In this document: in pieces, positions 8,080 to 14,699 of the stretch
Position numbering within the stretch: the stretch's first letter is position 1
How the letters are laid out: every line of letters begins with the position of its first letter
Assembly: GCA_049600855.1 (NCBI GenBank)
Contig: JBMYQA010000102.1
Coordinates: forward strand, 1-18,605
DNA length: 18,605 nucleotides
Source: JBMYQA01 sp049600855
Lineage (GTDB): Bacteria; Bacteroidota; Bacteroidia; Cytophagales; Flammeovirgaceae
Reading direction: 5' to 3'
Position numbers and translations under genes: made by a program
Notes under the pieces: generated by a model
What the model saw: only the letters and a program-made list of their open reading frames with translations
Database searches by the model: none
What the model was told of the DNA's origin: nothing

Positions 8080-9165
8080 TCATCGCCGAATAAACTCGCG
8101 ACTTTTAGAAGGTAGAAAACCAATGGGTAAATCTGAAAATGCTTTAGCACCTTTCACAAAGTGTTGCCAAATGATGCTGATATTAAATTGCCCAATATGG
8201 CCTGCTTTTGGACGGGGTATTTGCTTTCGTTGTTTCAATAAACTTGGGATGCGTGCATAGAATGCAAGGTGAGCCCGAATAATTGCCATCAGGTTACCTA
8301 ATTCACCTTGGAGAAGAAATCGAACCCCTGCAACGCCATCTAATACTAATCGCATAAATACGATCCACCAAAGTTGTGATGATGGAAGATTCTTGAAAAT
8401 CATACACAAACTATTGCGGAAATTAAAGAAGGTTTTTCGAGGGCTAGATTTAGGTAAAGTGCCTCCACCGACATGGTAAATTTCACTTTTGCCACAATAC
8501 CAGATCTGATGCCCAGCGTTTTTTAATCGCCAGCACAAGTCAATTTCTTCCATGTGTGCAAAGAAAAACTCATCCAAACCTCCAAACTGATGATACAACG
8601 CTGCACGGATAAATAAACAAGCTCCCGTAGCCCAAAATACCTCACATTCATCGTCAAACTGTCCATCGTCATCTTCTACCACATCAAAAATTCTTCCTCG
8701 GCAAAATGGATAACCTAATTGATCCATTAAACCGCCAGCTGCTCCTGCATATTCAAACTTGACTTTATCGTCATACATCTTGATTTTGGGTTGACAAGCT
8801 GCGATGCGCTCATTGGATTCTAGCAAGTTGATAACGGGAGGAATCCAATTCAAGGTTACTTCGACATCCGAATTAAGTAAGACATAATAGTCTGCTTTTA
8901 CTTGGGCTAGCGCATAGTTATAACCGCCACAAAATCCGAGGTTTTGCGGGATTTCAATTAAGGGTAGGGTAGGGTATTCTTCTTTTAAAAACTGGAGAGA
9001 GTCATCGGTAGACTTGTTGTCAGCAACGATGATTTGGGCATTGCCACTATGTGCCAACAGCGGAGGAAGGAATTTCTCCAGAAAGTGTTTGCCGTTGTAA
9101 TTTAATACGACTACAGCAACTTTTTCGAGGTTCGCGTTATGAACAGGTGTTGTTGTCAAAATCAA
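8080..9165 (-). CDS. Family 2 glycosyltransferase (rhamnosyltransferase-like), TTG start
   Basis: A GT-A fold is shown by VAVVVLNYNG (16-25), VADNKSTDD (47-55), NLGFCGGYN (75-83) and LLNSD (96-100), whose Asp binds the metal and nucleotide-sugar. GACLFIRA and FFFAHMEEIDLCWRLKNAG follow; the EE-D-W segment holds the catalytic region of WbbL-like GT2 enzymes. The C-terminal about 100 residues are hydrophobic and basic, with a likely membrane-associated segment. It probably adds a sugar in surface polysaccharide or lipid-linked glycan synthesis; the exact sugar cannot be told. There is no in-frame ATG between the upstream TGA (9199-9201) and the first conserved strand. The start must be TTG at 9163-9165 or 9157-9159, or a rarer codon. 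It is last in the run clpX-ybaB-glycosyltransferase, 59 nt after ybaB. Confidence 0.88.
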   Translation of the reverse strand: MILTTTPVHNANLEKVAVVVLNYNGKHFLEKFLPPLLAHSGNAQIIVADNKSTDDSLQFLKEEYPTLPLIEIPQNLGFCGGYNYALAQVKADYYVLLNSDVEVTLNWIPPVINLLESNERIAACQPKIKMYDDKVKFEYAGAAGGLMDQLGYPFCRGRIFDVVEDDDGQFDDECEVFWATGACLFIRAALYHQFGGLDEFFFAHMEEIDLCWRLKNAGHQIWYCGKSEIYHVGGGTLPKSSPRKTFFNFRNSLCMIFKNLPSSQLWWIVFMRLVLDGVAGVRFLLQGELGNLMAIIRAHLAFYARIPSLLKQRKQIPRPKAGHIGQFNISIIWQHFVKGAKAFSDLPIGFLPSKSREFIRR

Positions 9166-9224
9166 TCCAAAATAAGAAATGACATGACTCGGATAGATTC
9201 ATGCCATTCTCATTTAGTAAGTTT

Positions 9225-9560
9225 TTATAGGTTGAAGTCTAAACCAGGGATATTTGGAAGTAAACCATCAGTAGTTTTCTTCATCTCTTCCTTAATTTTA
9301 ACCTCAATATCTTCGATTGCTGAATTCACGGCAGCCATCACAAGGTCTTGAAGCATTTGCTTTTGATCTTCTTTTAACAACGTAGGGTCAATACTCATAC
9401 CCACGATTTGTCTTAAGCCATTAATTTCAACCTTTACTAATCCACCACCAGACTCAGCAATTGTAGTAATTTTTACCAAGTTCTCTTGCGTATCTTTCAT
9501 ACGCTCCTTGAGCTTCTCCTGCATATCTTTTACCTGCCCAAATAGCTTTGACATGTCCAT
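9225..9560 (-). CDS. YbaB/EbfC family nucleoid-associated protein
   Basis: The 111-residue product fits this small DNA-binding family in size and pattern. It opens MDMSKLFGQVKDMQEKLKE, then has a long helix with basic and acidic heptads. A beta segment follows (GGGLVKVEINGLRQIVGMSIDP, about 39-60, parts only) and a C-terminal helix ending in KIKEEMKKTTDGLLP. Homologues form dimers that bind DNA broadly. Start is ATG 9558-9560, with GGAG six nt upstream; a second ATG lies two codons later. Elsewhere this gene often follows dnaX; here it follows clpX. Confidence 0.9.
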   Translation of the reverse strand: MDMSKLFGQVKDMQEKLKERMKDTQENLVKITTIAESGGGLVKVEINGLRQIVGMSIDPTLLKEDQKQMLQDLVMAAVNSAIEDIEVKIKEEMKKTTDGLLPNIPGLDFNL

Positions 9561-9602
9561 AATTTCTCCGTTTATGTTGGTGTTGTATTTTTATATTTTT
9601 CT

Positions 9603-9666
9603 AGGGAAATTGTGCTGTTCGATCATGATCAATCAATTTGTTACTGCATTTTCCCTGCACAATTTC
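9603..9666. promoter_or_regulatory. Two overlapping alternative stems between clpX and ybaB
   Basis: GAAATTGTGC (9606-9615) is the exact reverse complement of GCACAATTTC (9657-9666). The overlapping AGGGAAA (9603-9609) instead matches TTTCCCT (9650-9656), which directly abuts that second arm. The two pairings compete for the same bases. A 10-bp palindrome GATCATGATC (9621-9630) sits in the loop. No T-run follows on either strand in the classical place. It may be a processing site, a partial terminator, or a structure that tunes ybaB expression relative to clpX. Confidence 0.4.
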
Positions 9667-9680
9667 TTCTGGATATACAC

Positions 9681-10901
9681 TTAAGCAGCCTTCATTTTAA
9701 ATGCATCACCTGATCGTTCAAAATGGATTTGAGCGAAGTTTTTGTCTACGACTAATTCTTTCACATCTTCTTTAGATGGGATTTCATACATCGCATCAAG
9801 CATAATTGACTCGCAAATGGAACGCAAGCCTCTAGCTCCTAATTGGTATTCAATGGCTTGATCAACGATAAAGTCTAGTGCATCTTCAGTGAAAGATAAT
9901 TCGATGCCTTCCATCTTAAAGAGCTTTTGGTATTGCTTCGTAAGGGCATTTCTTGGCTCTGTTAAGATTTGACGAAGCGCTGCCCTATCGAGTGGATTCA
10001 AGTGAGTAACCACAGGTAATCGACCAATTAATTCAGGAATAAGTCCGAAACCTTTCAAATCTTGTGCAGTCACGTATTGCAATAGATTATTCATATCGAT
10101 TTCATCTACCTGACGATCATTCACGAAGCCTAGTGGTTGTGTATTTAAGCGTTTGGCAATTTGCTTATTGATTCCATCAAAGGCACCGCCACAAATGAAT
10201 AAAATATTCTCCGTATTGATGGAAACGAGTTTTTGCTCAGGGTGTTTTCTGCCGCCTTGAGGTGGAACGTTAACGATAGTTCCCTCTAACAGCTTCAACA
10301 TGGCTTGTTGTACGCCCTCGCCACTTACATCTCTGGTGATCGATGGATTATCAGATTTTCTTGCAATTTTGTCGATTTCATCAATGTAGACAATGCCTCG
10401 TTCAGCAGCCTCTACATCGTAATCTGCTGCTTGAAGTAATCGGGTAAGGATGGTTTCTACATCTTCACCTACATAACCAGCTTCTGTAATTACCGTAGCA
10501 TCCGCAATACAGAAGGGCACTTGAAGCGCTTTTGCCAATGACTTAGCCAGTAAGGTTTTGCCTGTACCCGTTTCTCCAACAAGGATGATGTTAGATTTCT
10601 CGACAACCGTATCGTCTTGGATTTTTTGCGTTAATCGCTTATAGTGATTGTATACAGCTACAGAAAGCACTTTTTTGGCCTTATCTTGACCAATCACAAA
10701 CTCATCAAGGCTTTTCTTGAGTGAAATAGGGGTTTTGAGCTCTACTTGTTGGAATTTACTTGATTTGGGTTTACGCTCTTCTGTAAGAATTTTGTGTGCT
10801 TGTTCTACACATCTGTTACAAATATCTGCGTGCAAACCGGCTATTAGCAACTCAACTTCATGTTCTTCTGCACCGCAGAAATGACAATATCTTTTTTTCA
10901 T
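9681..10901 (-). CDS. clpX: ATP-dependent Clp protease ATP-binding subunit ClpX
   Basis: This is a 406-residue AAA+ unfoldase that feeds ClpP. It has an N-terminal C4 zinc domain (C6, C9, C28, C31) and Walker A GETGTGKT (109-116). The pore loop is GYVGED (142-147), Walker B is VYIDEID (171-177), and the RKH loop is at 218-220. The arginine finger region is RLPV (R294) and sensor 2 is GARGLR (355-360). The ClpP-docking LGF tripeptide (257-259, IGF in E. coli) is present, so a ClpP partner should exist elsewhere in the genome. The open frame reaches a TTG at 10946, but the ATG at 10899-10901 (MKKRYCHFCG) matches the family start. No clpP lies beside it; ybaB and a glycosyltransferase follow on the same strand. 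Confidence 0.97.
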   Translation of the reverse strand: MKKRYCHFCGAEEHEVELLIAGLHADICNRCVEQAHKILTEERKPKSSKFQQVELKTPISLKKSLDEFVIGQDKAKKVLSVAVYNHYKRLTQKIQDDTVVEKSNIILVGETGTGKTLLAKSLAKALQVPFCIADATVITEAGYVGEDVETILTRLLQAADYDVEAAERGIVYIDEIDKIARKSDNPSITRDVSGEGVQQAMLKLLEGTIVNVPPQGGRKHPEQKLVSINTENILFICGGAFDGINKQIAKRLNTQPLGFVNDRQVDEIDMNNLLQYVTAQDLKGFGLIPELIGRLPVVTHLNPLDRAALRQILTEPRNALTKQYQKLFKMEGIELSFTEDALDFIVDQAIEYQLGARGLRSICESIMLDAMYEIPSKEDVKELVVDKNFAQIHFERSGDAFKMKAA

Positions 10902-10978
10902 CTGATCCACAAAAATGGTGTCTTTATTCAAACAAGCAATGAACAAAATGGTTCCCTTGCCTCAAAACTATTAGTGTG

Positions 10979-10986
10979 CAAAAATA
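10979..10986 (-). promoter_or_regulatory. Candidate -7 element for clpX
   Basis: On the minus strand this reads TATTTTTG, an exact match to the Bacteroidota -7 consensus TAnnTTTG, 77 nt before the clpX ATG. A weak TTCG (11007-11010) lies 20 nt further upstream where a TTG-type -33 would be expected. It lies in the 175-bp gap after the response regulator gene, so clpX may be transcribed separately from the two-component genes. Confidence 0.35.
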
Positions 10987-11076
10987 GAGGATTTTGAGCA
11001 TTATTACGAATTATTTACTATTCATATTTTTGGACACTAAAAAGACGATGCATCAGTACGGTTTTCCACTCAGAAA

Positions 11077-12135
11077 CTAACTTCCCATGCGCTTCAGTTT
11101 TACTTCATCCAAGATGGTGATCTCACCGCCATTGATGGAAACTAAACCTTCATCTTTGAAATCAGAAAGTGTTCGAATGAGGGATTCTGTTGCAGTACCT
11201 ACGATATTGGCTAAATCATCTCTCGTAATCGACATTTTAAAATCTTTTGAAGGTTCTTTCTGATAGCGTGCTTTGAGGAGAAGCAAGGCATCAGCGGCAC
11301 GTTGTCTTACCGAACTGTAAGCGAGTTGTAACAAGCGTTCTTCTTTTTCTCGGATATTATCAGAAAGAAGTTTGATGAATTGGGTGGAAATATCTCGGTT
11401 GAGGTGTACAAGGTCGTAAAAATCATTCCTAGAAACGCGTGTAATTTCCGCATCTTCTAAAATGCTTGCCGTTTCGGTGTGTTTCGTATTTTCTAAAATG
11501 GCTAAATGCCCCATAAAATCGCCTTCACCTAATAAATCGGTGATGTATTCCTTCCCATCAGCGTTCATTTTGGACAGCTTGACTTTTCCACTTTTAATAA
11601 AGAACACTTCATGCGGGTAGCTGCCTTCAGAAAATACTTCTTGTTTTTTTCTGAATAAAGTGGTTTGTCTATTCTTTACAGCATCTTCTAAATTTTTAAC
11701 ATGTTGTAAGTGATTGACAAACTGATTCAGTGAATTCCCACTTTTCTTGATGTTCTTTTTGATGGATGAGCTTTTTTTAAGACGCATTTCTATAGCATCC
11801 ATGAGCTCAATTTCTTCAAAAGGTTTCGTGAGGTAGTCGTCAGCACCTAGTTTCATGCCCTTTCTGAAATCTGTTTTTTCAGCTTTTGCCGTCAGAAAAA
11901 TAAAGGGAATGGATGCCGTTTCTGGTAATTTACTTAAAATTCGGAGCACACCATAGCCATCGAGTTGTGGCATCATGATGTCGCAAATAATGAGTTGTGG
12001 AAGATGTTCTTTTGCTAGTTCAACTCCAATTTTACCATTTTCAGCTGTAATTACATCATAATCTGATAACTCTAAAATTTCAGCTGTATTTTCCCGCATA
12101 TCGGGATTATCTTCAATTAATAAAATCTTAGTCAT
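11077..12135 (-). CDS. Response regulator with REC, cNMP-binding-like and HTH_Crp domains
   Basis: The 352-residue protein has a complete receiver domain (1-118): acidic pair E8/D9, phospho-acceptor D52 in ICDIMMPQLDG, T82 and K104 (TKPF). A linker then leads to a CRP-like beta-roll (about 155-245) and an HTH_Crp DNA-binding domain (about 280-345, ITRDDLANIVGTATESLIRTL). The phosphate-binding cassette reads GDFMGHLAILENTKHTETASI; the Glu and Arg that hold cAMP in E. coli Crp are His and Thr, so cAMP binding is doubtful. DNA binding is therefore probably controlled by phosphorylation. Its ATG is 1 nt after the kinase stop (TAA-C-ATG), so the kinase is its likely partner. Fusions of this kind occur in Bacteroidota, and their targets are mostly unknown. 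Confidence 0.93.
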   Translation of the reverse strand: MTKILLIEDNPDMRENTAEILELSDYDVITAENGKIGVELAKEHLPQLIICDIMMPQLDGYGVLRILSKLPETASIPFIFLTAKAEKTDFRKGMKLGADDYLTKPFEEIELMDAIEMRLKKSSSIKKNIKKSGNSLNQFVNHLQHVKNLEDAVKNRQTTLFRKKQEVFSEGSYPHEVFFIKSGKVKLSKMNADGKEYITDLLGEGDFMGHLAILENTKHTETASILEDAEITRVSRNDFYDLVHLNRDISTQFIKLLSDNIREKEERLLQLAYSSVRQRAADALLLLKARYQKEPSKDFKMSITRDDLANIVGTATESLIRTLSDFKDEGLVSINGGEITILDEVKLKRMGS

Positions 12136-12136
12136 G

Positions 12137-13735
12137 TTACGCTGGTATTAAATCAAACCAAATTTTGAAAGTTGTACCTTTACCTTGAATACTTTCAAAA
12201 GAAATATCTCCACCCATTAAGTCCAAATATTTTTTTACAATATGGAGCCCCATACCAGTGCCCTTGATATTGCCTGTATTATGTGCACGGAAAAACCGAG
12301 AGAATAGGTGTTTTTGATCTTCTTCAGGTATTCCAATGCCTTCATCGATGACCGATAAGGTGAGTATGTTTTCCTGAATCACACTTTTTAAATGAATTTT
12401 GGAGTTTTCAGGAGAGTATTTAATGGCATTAGAAATTAAGTTAATTAACACGTTCCTGAGTAACTTCCCATCAATAAAAAACGTATTGTCTGCTGTTTCA
12501 TGGTTAAATTGGAAGTGTTGTCCTTTTGCTAAATGAACTTTTAGCTCTTCCAATAACTCGGTAATTAATTTCTTGATGTCGACCTGACTTGGACTGTTTA
12601 CGATTTTGCCCTCTTCGAGTTTGCCTAACGATAAAAAGTCATTGAGTACTCCCGTTAAATGCTGTACATTTGATTGAATTCGGGCTACGTGCTTTTCTCG
12701 TTTACCTTGTTGTTCGTCTTGGGTGTACTTGCTAATTAGGGTGGCTGAGGATGAAATAGTAGCTAAAGGAGTTCTAAACTCGTGCGAAGCGGTCGTTACA
12801 AATCTTGACTTGAGTTCTCCTAATTGCCGCTCTTGTTCTAACGCTTTTTTAATTTCTTTTTCTGCTTTTTTTTGTGGCGTAATATTTTTTTCTACTACTA
12901 AAATTTGGGTAACTTGTTCGTCTTCTACTACTAATGGAACCGCGTTAATGACGTAGTAAGCGCCTTTAAACTCGATTTCGAAGGCTCTCGTTTCTCCTTC
13001 AAATACTTGCTTGAGTTCCCGTTCCGCAATTTCACCCACTTTTTTATCCAAGCGATCTAGGTAATAAGTACCAATGAGTTTTTCACTAGTAATACCCAAT
13101 TCAAATAATTCTTTCCCTTCCACAAAGAGGTACCTTAATTCGCGATCAAACACATTAATGGTTCCATTCGGAAAGTTGCGTGCAATCATTTTATAGGTTT
13201 CTTCGCTACGTCTTACCGCCTTTTCCGCTTTTTTAACCTCTTCAACTTGCTTTTCTAACAGCTGATTCGCTTCCAATAACTTTTGGGTACGGAGTTTTAC
13301 TTTTTCCTCTAAGCGTTCAGAATATTCTTTAAGTTGCAACTCTTGCTTTTTGCGTTGAGAAATATCGATTACAAAAGCAATTGCCCAACGTTTTTCGCCT
13401 TGATTGATGTAGTTTAGGCTGACTTCTAAAGGAAATTCACTGCCATCTTTGCGTAAGCCTTTTAAATCTCTTCCCGTTCCCATTGATCGCGGCATGGGGT
13501 TTTGATGGAAGTCGTGATGATAATGATGGTGCCGTGCTCTAGCGTTTAGAGGGATTAGAATAGAAATATCTTGTCCAATTAATTCTCCTTCATTGTAGCC
13601 AAATAAACGGTGGCAACCCGTATTAGCCATCATAATTTTTCCTCCTTGTTCAGTAAGTAATATTCCTTCTACGGCCGAATCAAAAATGGCCTTGAACATA
13701 ATATCATCTAAACTTTGACTAATTACTTTCTCCAT
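12137..13735 (-). CDS. PAS-PAS hybrid-free sensor histidine kinase
   Basis: The 532-residue soluble kinase has no membrane helix, so it senses an intracellular signal. PAS1 covers about 10-128; a coiled coil (about 130-178) links it to PAS2 (about 178-288). Then come HisKA with phospho-acceptor H318 (TTASHEFRTP) and HATPase_c with N box NVLINLISNAIKYSP (428-442), G1 DEGIGIP (464-470), F box and G2 GTGMGL (492-497). PAS1 has an unusual His cluster, RARHHHYHHDFH (66-77). Its first His (H69) aligns by eye with the haem His of FixL, and R89 with the FixL oxygen-contact Arg. Non-haem PAS domains also share this pattern, so haem binding is only a possibility. The ATG at 13733-13735 was chosen over a TTG at 13819. 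It is co-transcribed with the response regulator and divergent from hsp20. Confidence 0.95.
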   Translation of the reverse strand: MEKVISQSLDDIMFKAIFDSAVEGILLTEQGGKIMMANTGCHRLFGYNEGELIGQDISILIPLNARARHHHYHHDFHQNPMPRSMGTGRDLKGLRKDGSEFPLEVSLNYINQGEKRWAIAFVIDISQRKKQELQLKEYSERLEEKVKLRTQKLLEANQLLEKQVEEVKKAEKAVRRSEETYKMIARNFPNGTINVFDRELRYLFVEGKELFELGITSEKLIGTYYLDRLDKKVGEIAERELKQVFEGETRAFEIEFKGAYYVINAVPLVVEDEQVTQILVVEKNITPQKKAEKEIKKALEQERQLGELKSRFVTTASHEFRTPLATISSSATLISKYTQDEQQGKREKHVARIQSNVQHLTGVLNDFLSLGKLEEGKIVNSPSQVDIKKLITELLEELKVHLAKGQHFQFNHETADNTFFIDGKLLRNVLINLISNAIKYSPENSKIHLKSVIQENILTLSVIDEGIGIPEEDQKHLFSRFFRAHNTGNIKGTGMGLHIVKKYLDLMGGDISFESIQGKGTTFKIWFDLIPA

Positions 13736-13737
13736 AA

Positions 13738-13760
13738 TGATATTCCGATTCCTAATATCA
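13738..13760. promoter_or_regulatory. Inverted repeat directly in front of the kinase start codon
   Basis: TGATATT (13738-13744) and AATATCA (13754-13760) are exact reverse complements across 9 nt; the repeat ends 2 nt before the kinase ATG. In the mRNA the loop would read AGGAATCGG, placing an AGGA in the loop. It could be an operator for the CRP-type regulator (autoregulation) or a leader hairpin that limits ribosome access. The repeat is seen; both roles are inferred. Confidence 0.4.
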
Positions 13761-13950
13761 CAAAAATCAAATTTAGTTTGTTGAAAAATACTGATGCAAG
13801 TCAGGAGTTGCCTTGACAAAAATCAGAATTTATTTTGCCGAGCATCATCTGAAATGCGTGTAACATGCCTGAACTTTACATCAACAAGTTGAAATTAAAC
13901 CTTTAAAGCTAAAGTAAAACACTTGTTTTCATCTTATGTTTAACAAAATA

Positions 13951-13958
13951 AAGGAGGT
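13951..13958 (+). promoter_or_regulatory. Unusually perfect Shine-Dalgarno for hsp20
   Basis: AAGGAGGT is followed six nt after GGAGG by the ATG at 13964. It fixes the hsp20 start. Most genes here lack such a site, and only ybaB shows even a GGAG. A strong site suggests high translation of the chaperone mRNA once made. Confidence 0.8.
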
Positions 13959-13963
13959 TTATC

Positions 13964-14398
13964 ATGTCAATCATTAAAAAAAGTAATGGCGGTTTTCCTA
14001 CGATTCGCTCTGTGTTTTCTGATTTGTTTGATAGCGATAAGTTTTTTGAATCAGATTTATTTAAACGCGATTTAAGTCCTGCGGTAAACATTAAAGACAA
14101 CGAGAACAACTTTGAAATAGAAGTTGCTTGCCCTGGTTTTGATAAAGAAGATTTTAACGTTACGGTAGATAATGGATTACTCACCATTTCTGCTGAGCAC
14201 AAAACGGAGAAAGAGGAGAAAGAAGAAAAATATGCTCGTAGAGAGTTTAGTTACAGTTCCTTCAGTAGGTCATTTAGTTTGCCTGAAAGTGCGGATGACG
14301 AAAATATTAGTGGTAAATATGAAGGCGGAATTCTTCGGATGATTATCGGAAAAAAAGAAGCTTCAAGCAAAGTAAAAAAAGAGGTGAGTATCGGATAA
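13964..14398 (+). CDS. Small heat-shock protein of the Hsp20/alpha-crystallin family
   Basis: The 144-residue holdase chaperone is normal length for a bacterial Hsp20. The N-terminal arm (1-38) is followed by the alpha-crystallin domain (about 39-130), starting PAVNIKDNENNFEIEVACPGF. It continues through NGLLTISAEHK and ends with the GGILRM motif (121-126), the family's G-x-L signature. The C-terminal tail carries a V-S-I (141-143) of the I/V-x-I/V type that links dimers into oligomers. It binds unfolding proteins without ATP. The promoter region is shared with the divergent sensor kinase; I see no CIRCE element there. A palindrome TCAACAAGTTGA (13881-13892) in that region is a candidate operator. 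Confidence 0.95.
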   Translation: MSIIKKSNGGFPTIRSVFSDLFDSDKFFESDLFKRDLSPAVNIKDNENNFEIEVACPGFDKEDFNVTVDNGLLTISAEHKTEKEEKEEKYARREFSYSSFSRSFSLPESADDENISGKYEGGILRMIIGKKEASSKVKKEVSIG

Positions 14399-14699
14399 TG
14401 TGCCTTTAAATGCAAATAAAGCCCTTTTTTCTTGCATTTGTCAATTTTATTAGTTACATTTATTAAAGAATTACATTGCTCAACCAGTTTATCGATTTTA
14501 TAAAAATCGGTTCATTTTACATATTTTTAATGAGCCAGAATTTCTGACTAAACAATCAGGCCGCTAATGTGCTTGATGACATTTAAAAGTCAATTACAAG
14601 TCTGTTTATTTTCCTGCCCTGGTTGGTCAATGTATGACAAAGAAGCAGTAAGTTGAGAAGCTTACTGCTTTTTTTAATGACTAAAAGCTTGTGCTTGAA
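14399..14699. other. 301-bp gene-free stretch between hsp20 and recN
   Basis: No credible open frame is present. It holds an 8-bp stem AAATGCAA (14408-14415)/TTGCATTT (14432-14439) ten nt after the hsp20 stop, which may end the hsp20 message. A 7-bp stem CGATTTT-ATA-AAAATCG lies near 14492-14508. A strong terminator is at 14643-14675. A TTG at 14432-14434 and TACATTTA at 14455-14462, 20 nt apart, resemble a Bacteroidota promoter. A short noncoding RNA of about 200 nt ending at the terminator is therefore possible, but only by inference. Confidence 0.4.
14643..14675 (+). terminator. Intrinsic terminator before the recN 3' end
   Basis: AAGCAGTAAG (14643-14652) pairs exactly with CTTACTGCTT (14661-14670) over an 8-nt loop and runs into a T-tract ending at 14675. 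This is the clearest intrinsic terminator in the window, oriented for plus-strand transcripts. It lies 245 nt past the hsp20 stop and 24 nt before the recN stop. It may also act weakly on recN transcripts from the other side. Confidence 0.8.

Noticed and set aside
13736..13963. CIRCE element for HrcA control of hsp20
   Set aside because: No TTAGCACTC-N9-GAGTGCTAA-like repeat is present on either strand.
13909..14202. 97-codon minus-strand open frame over hsp20
   Set aside because: It overlaps the alpha-crystallin domain and the strong Shine-Dalgarno of hsp20; no independent support.
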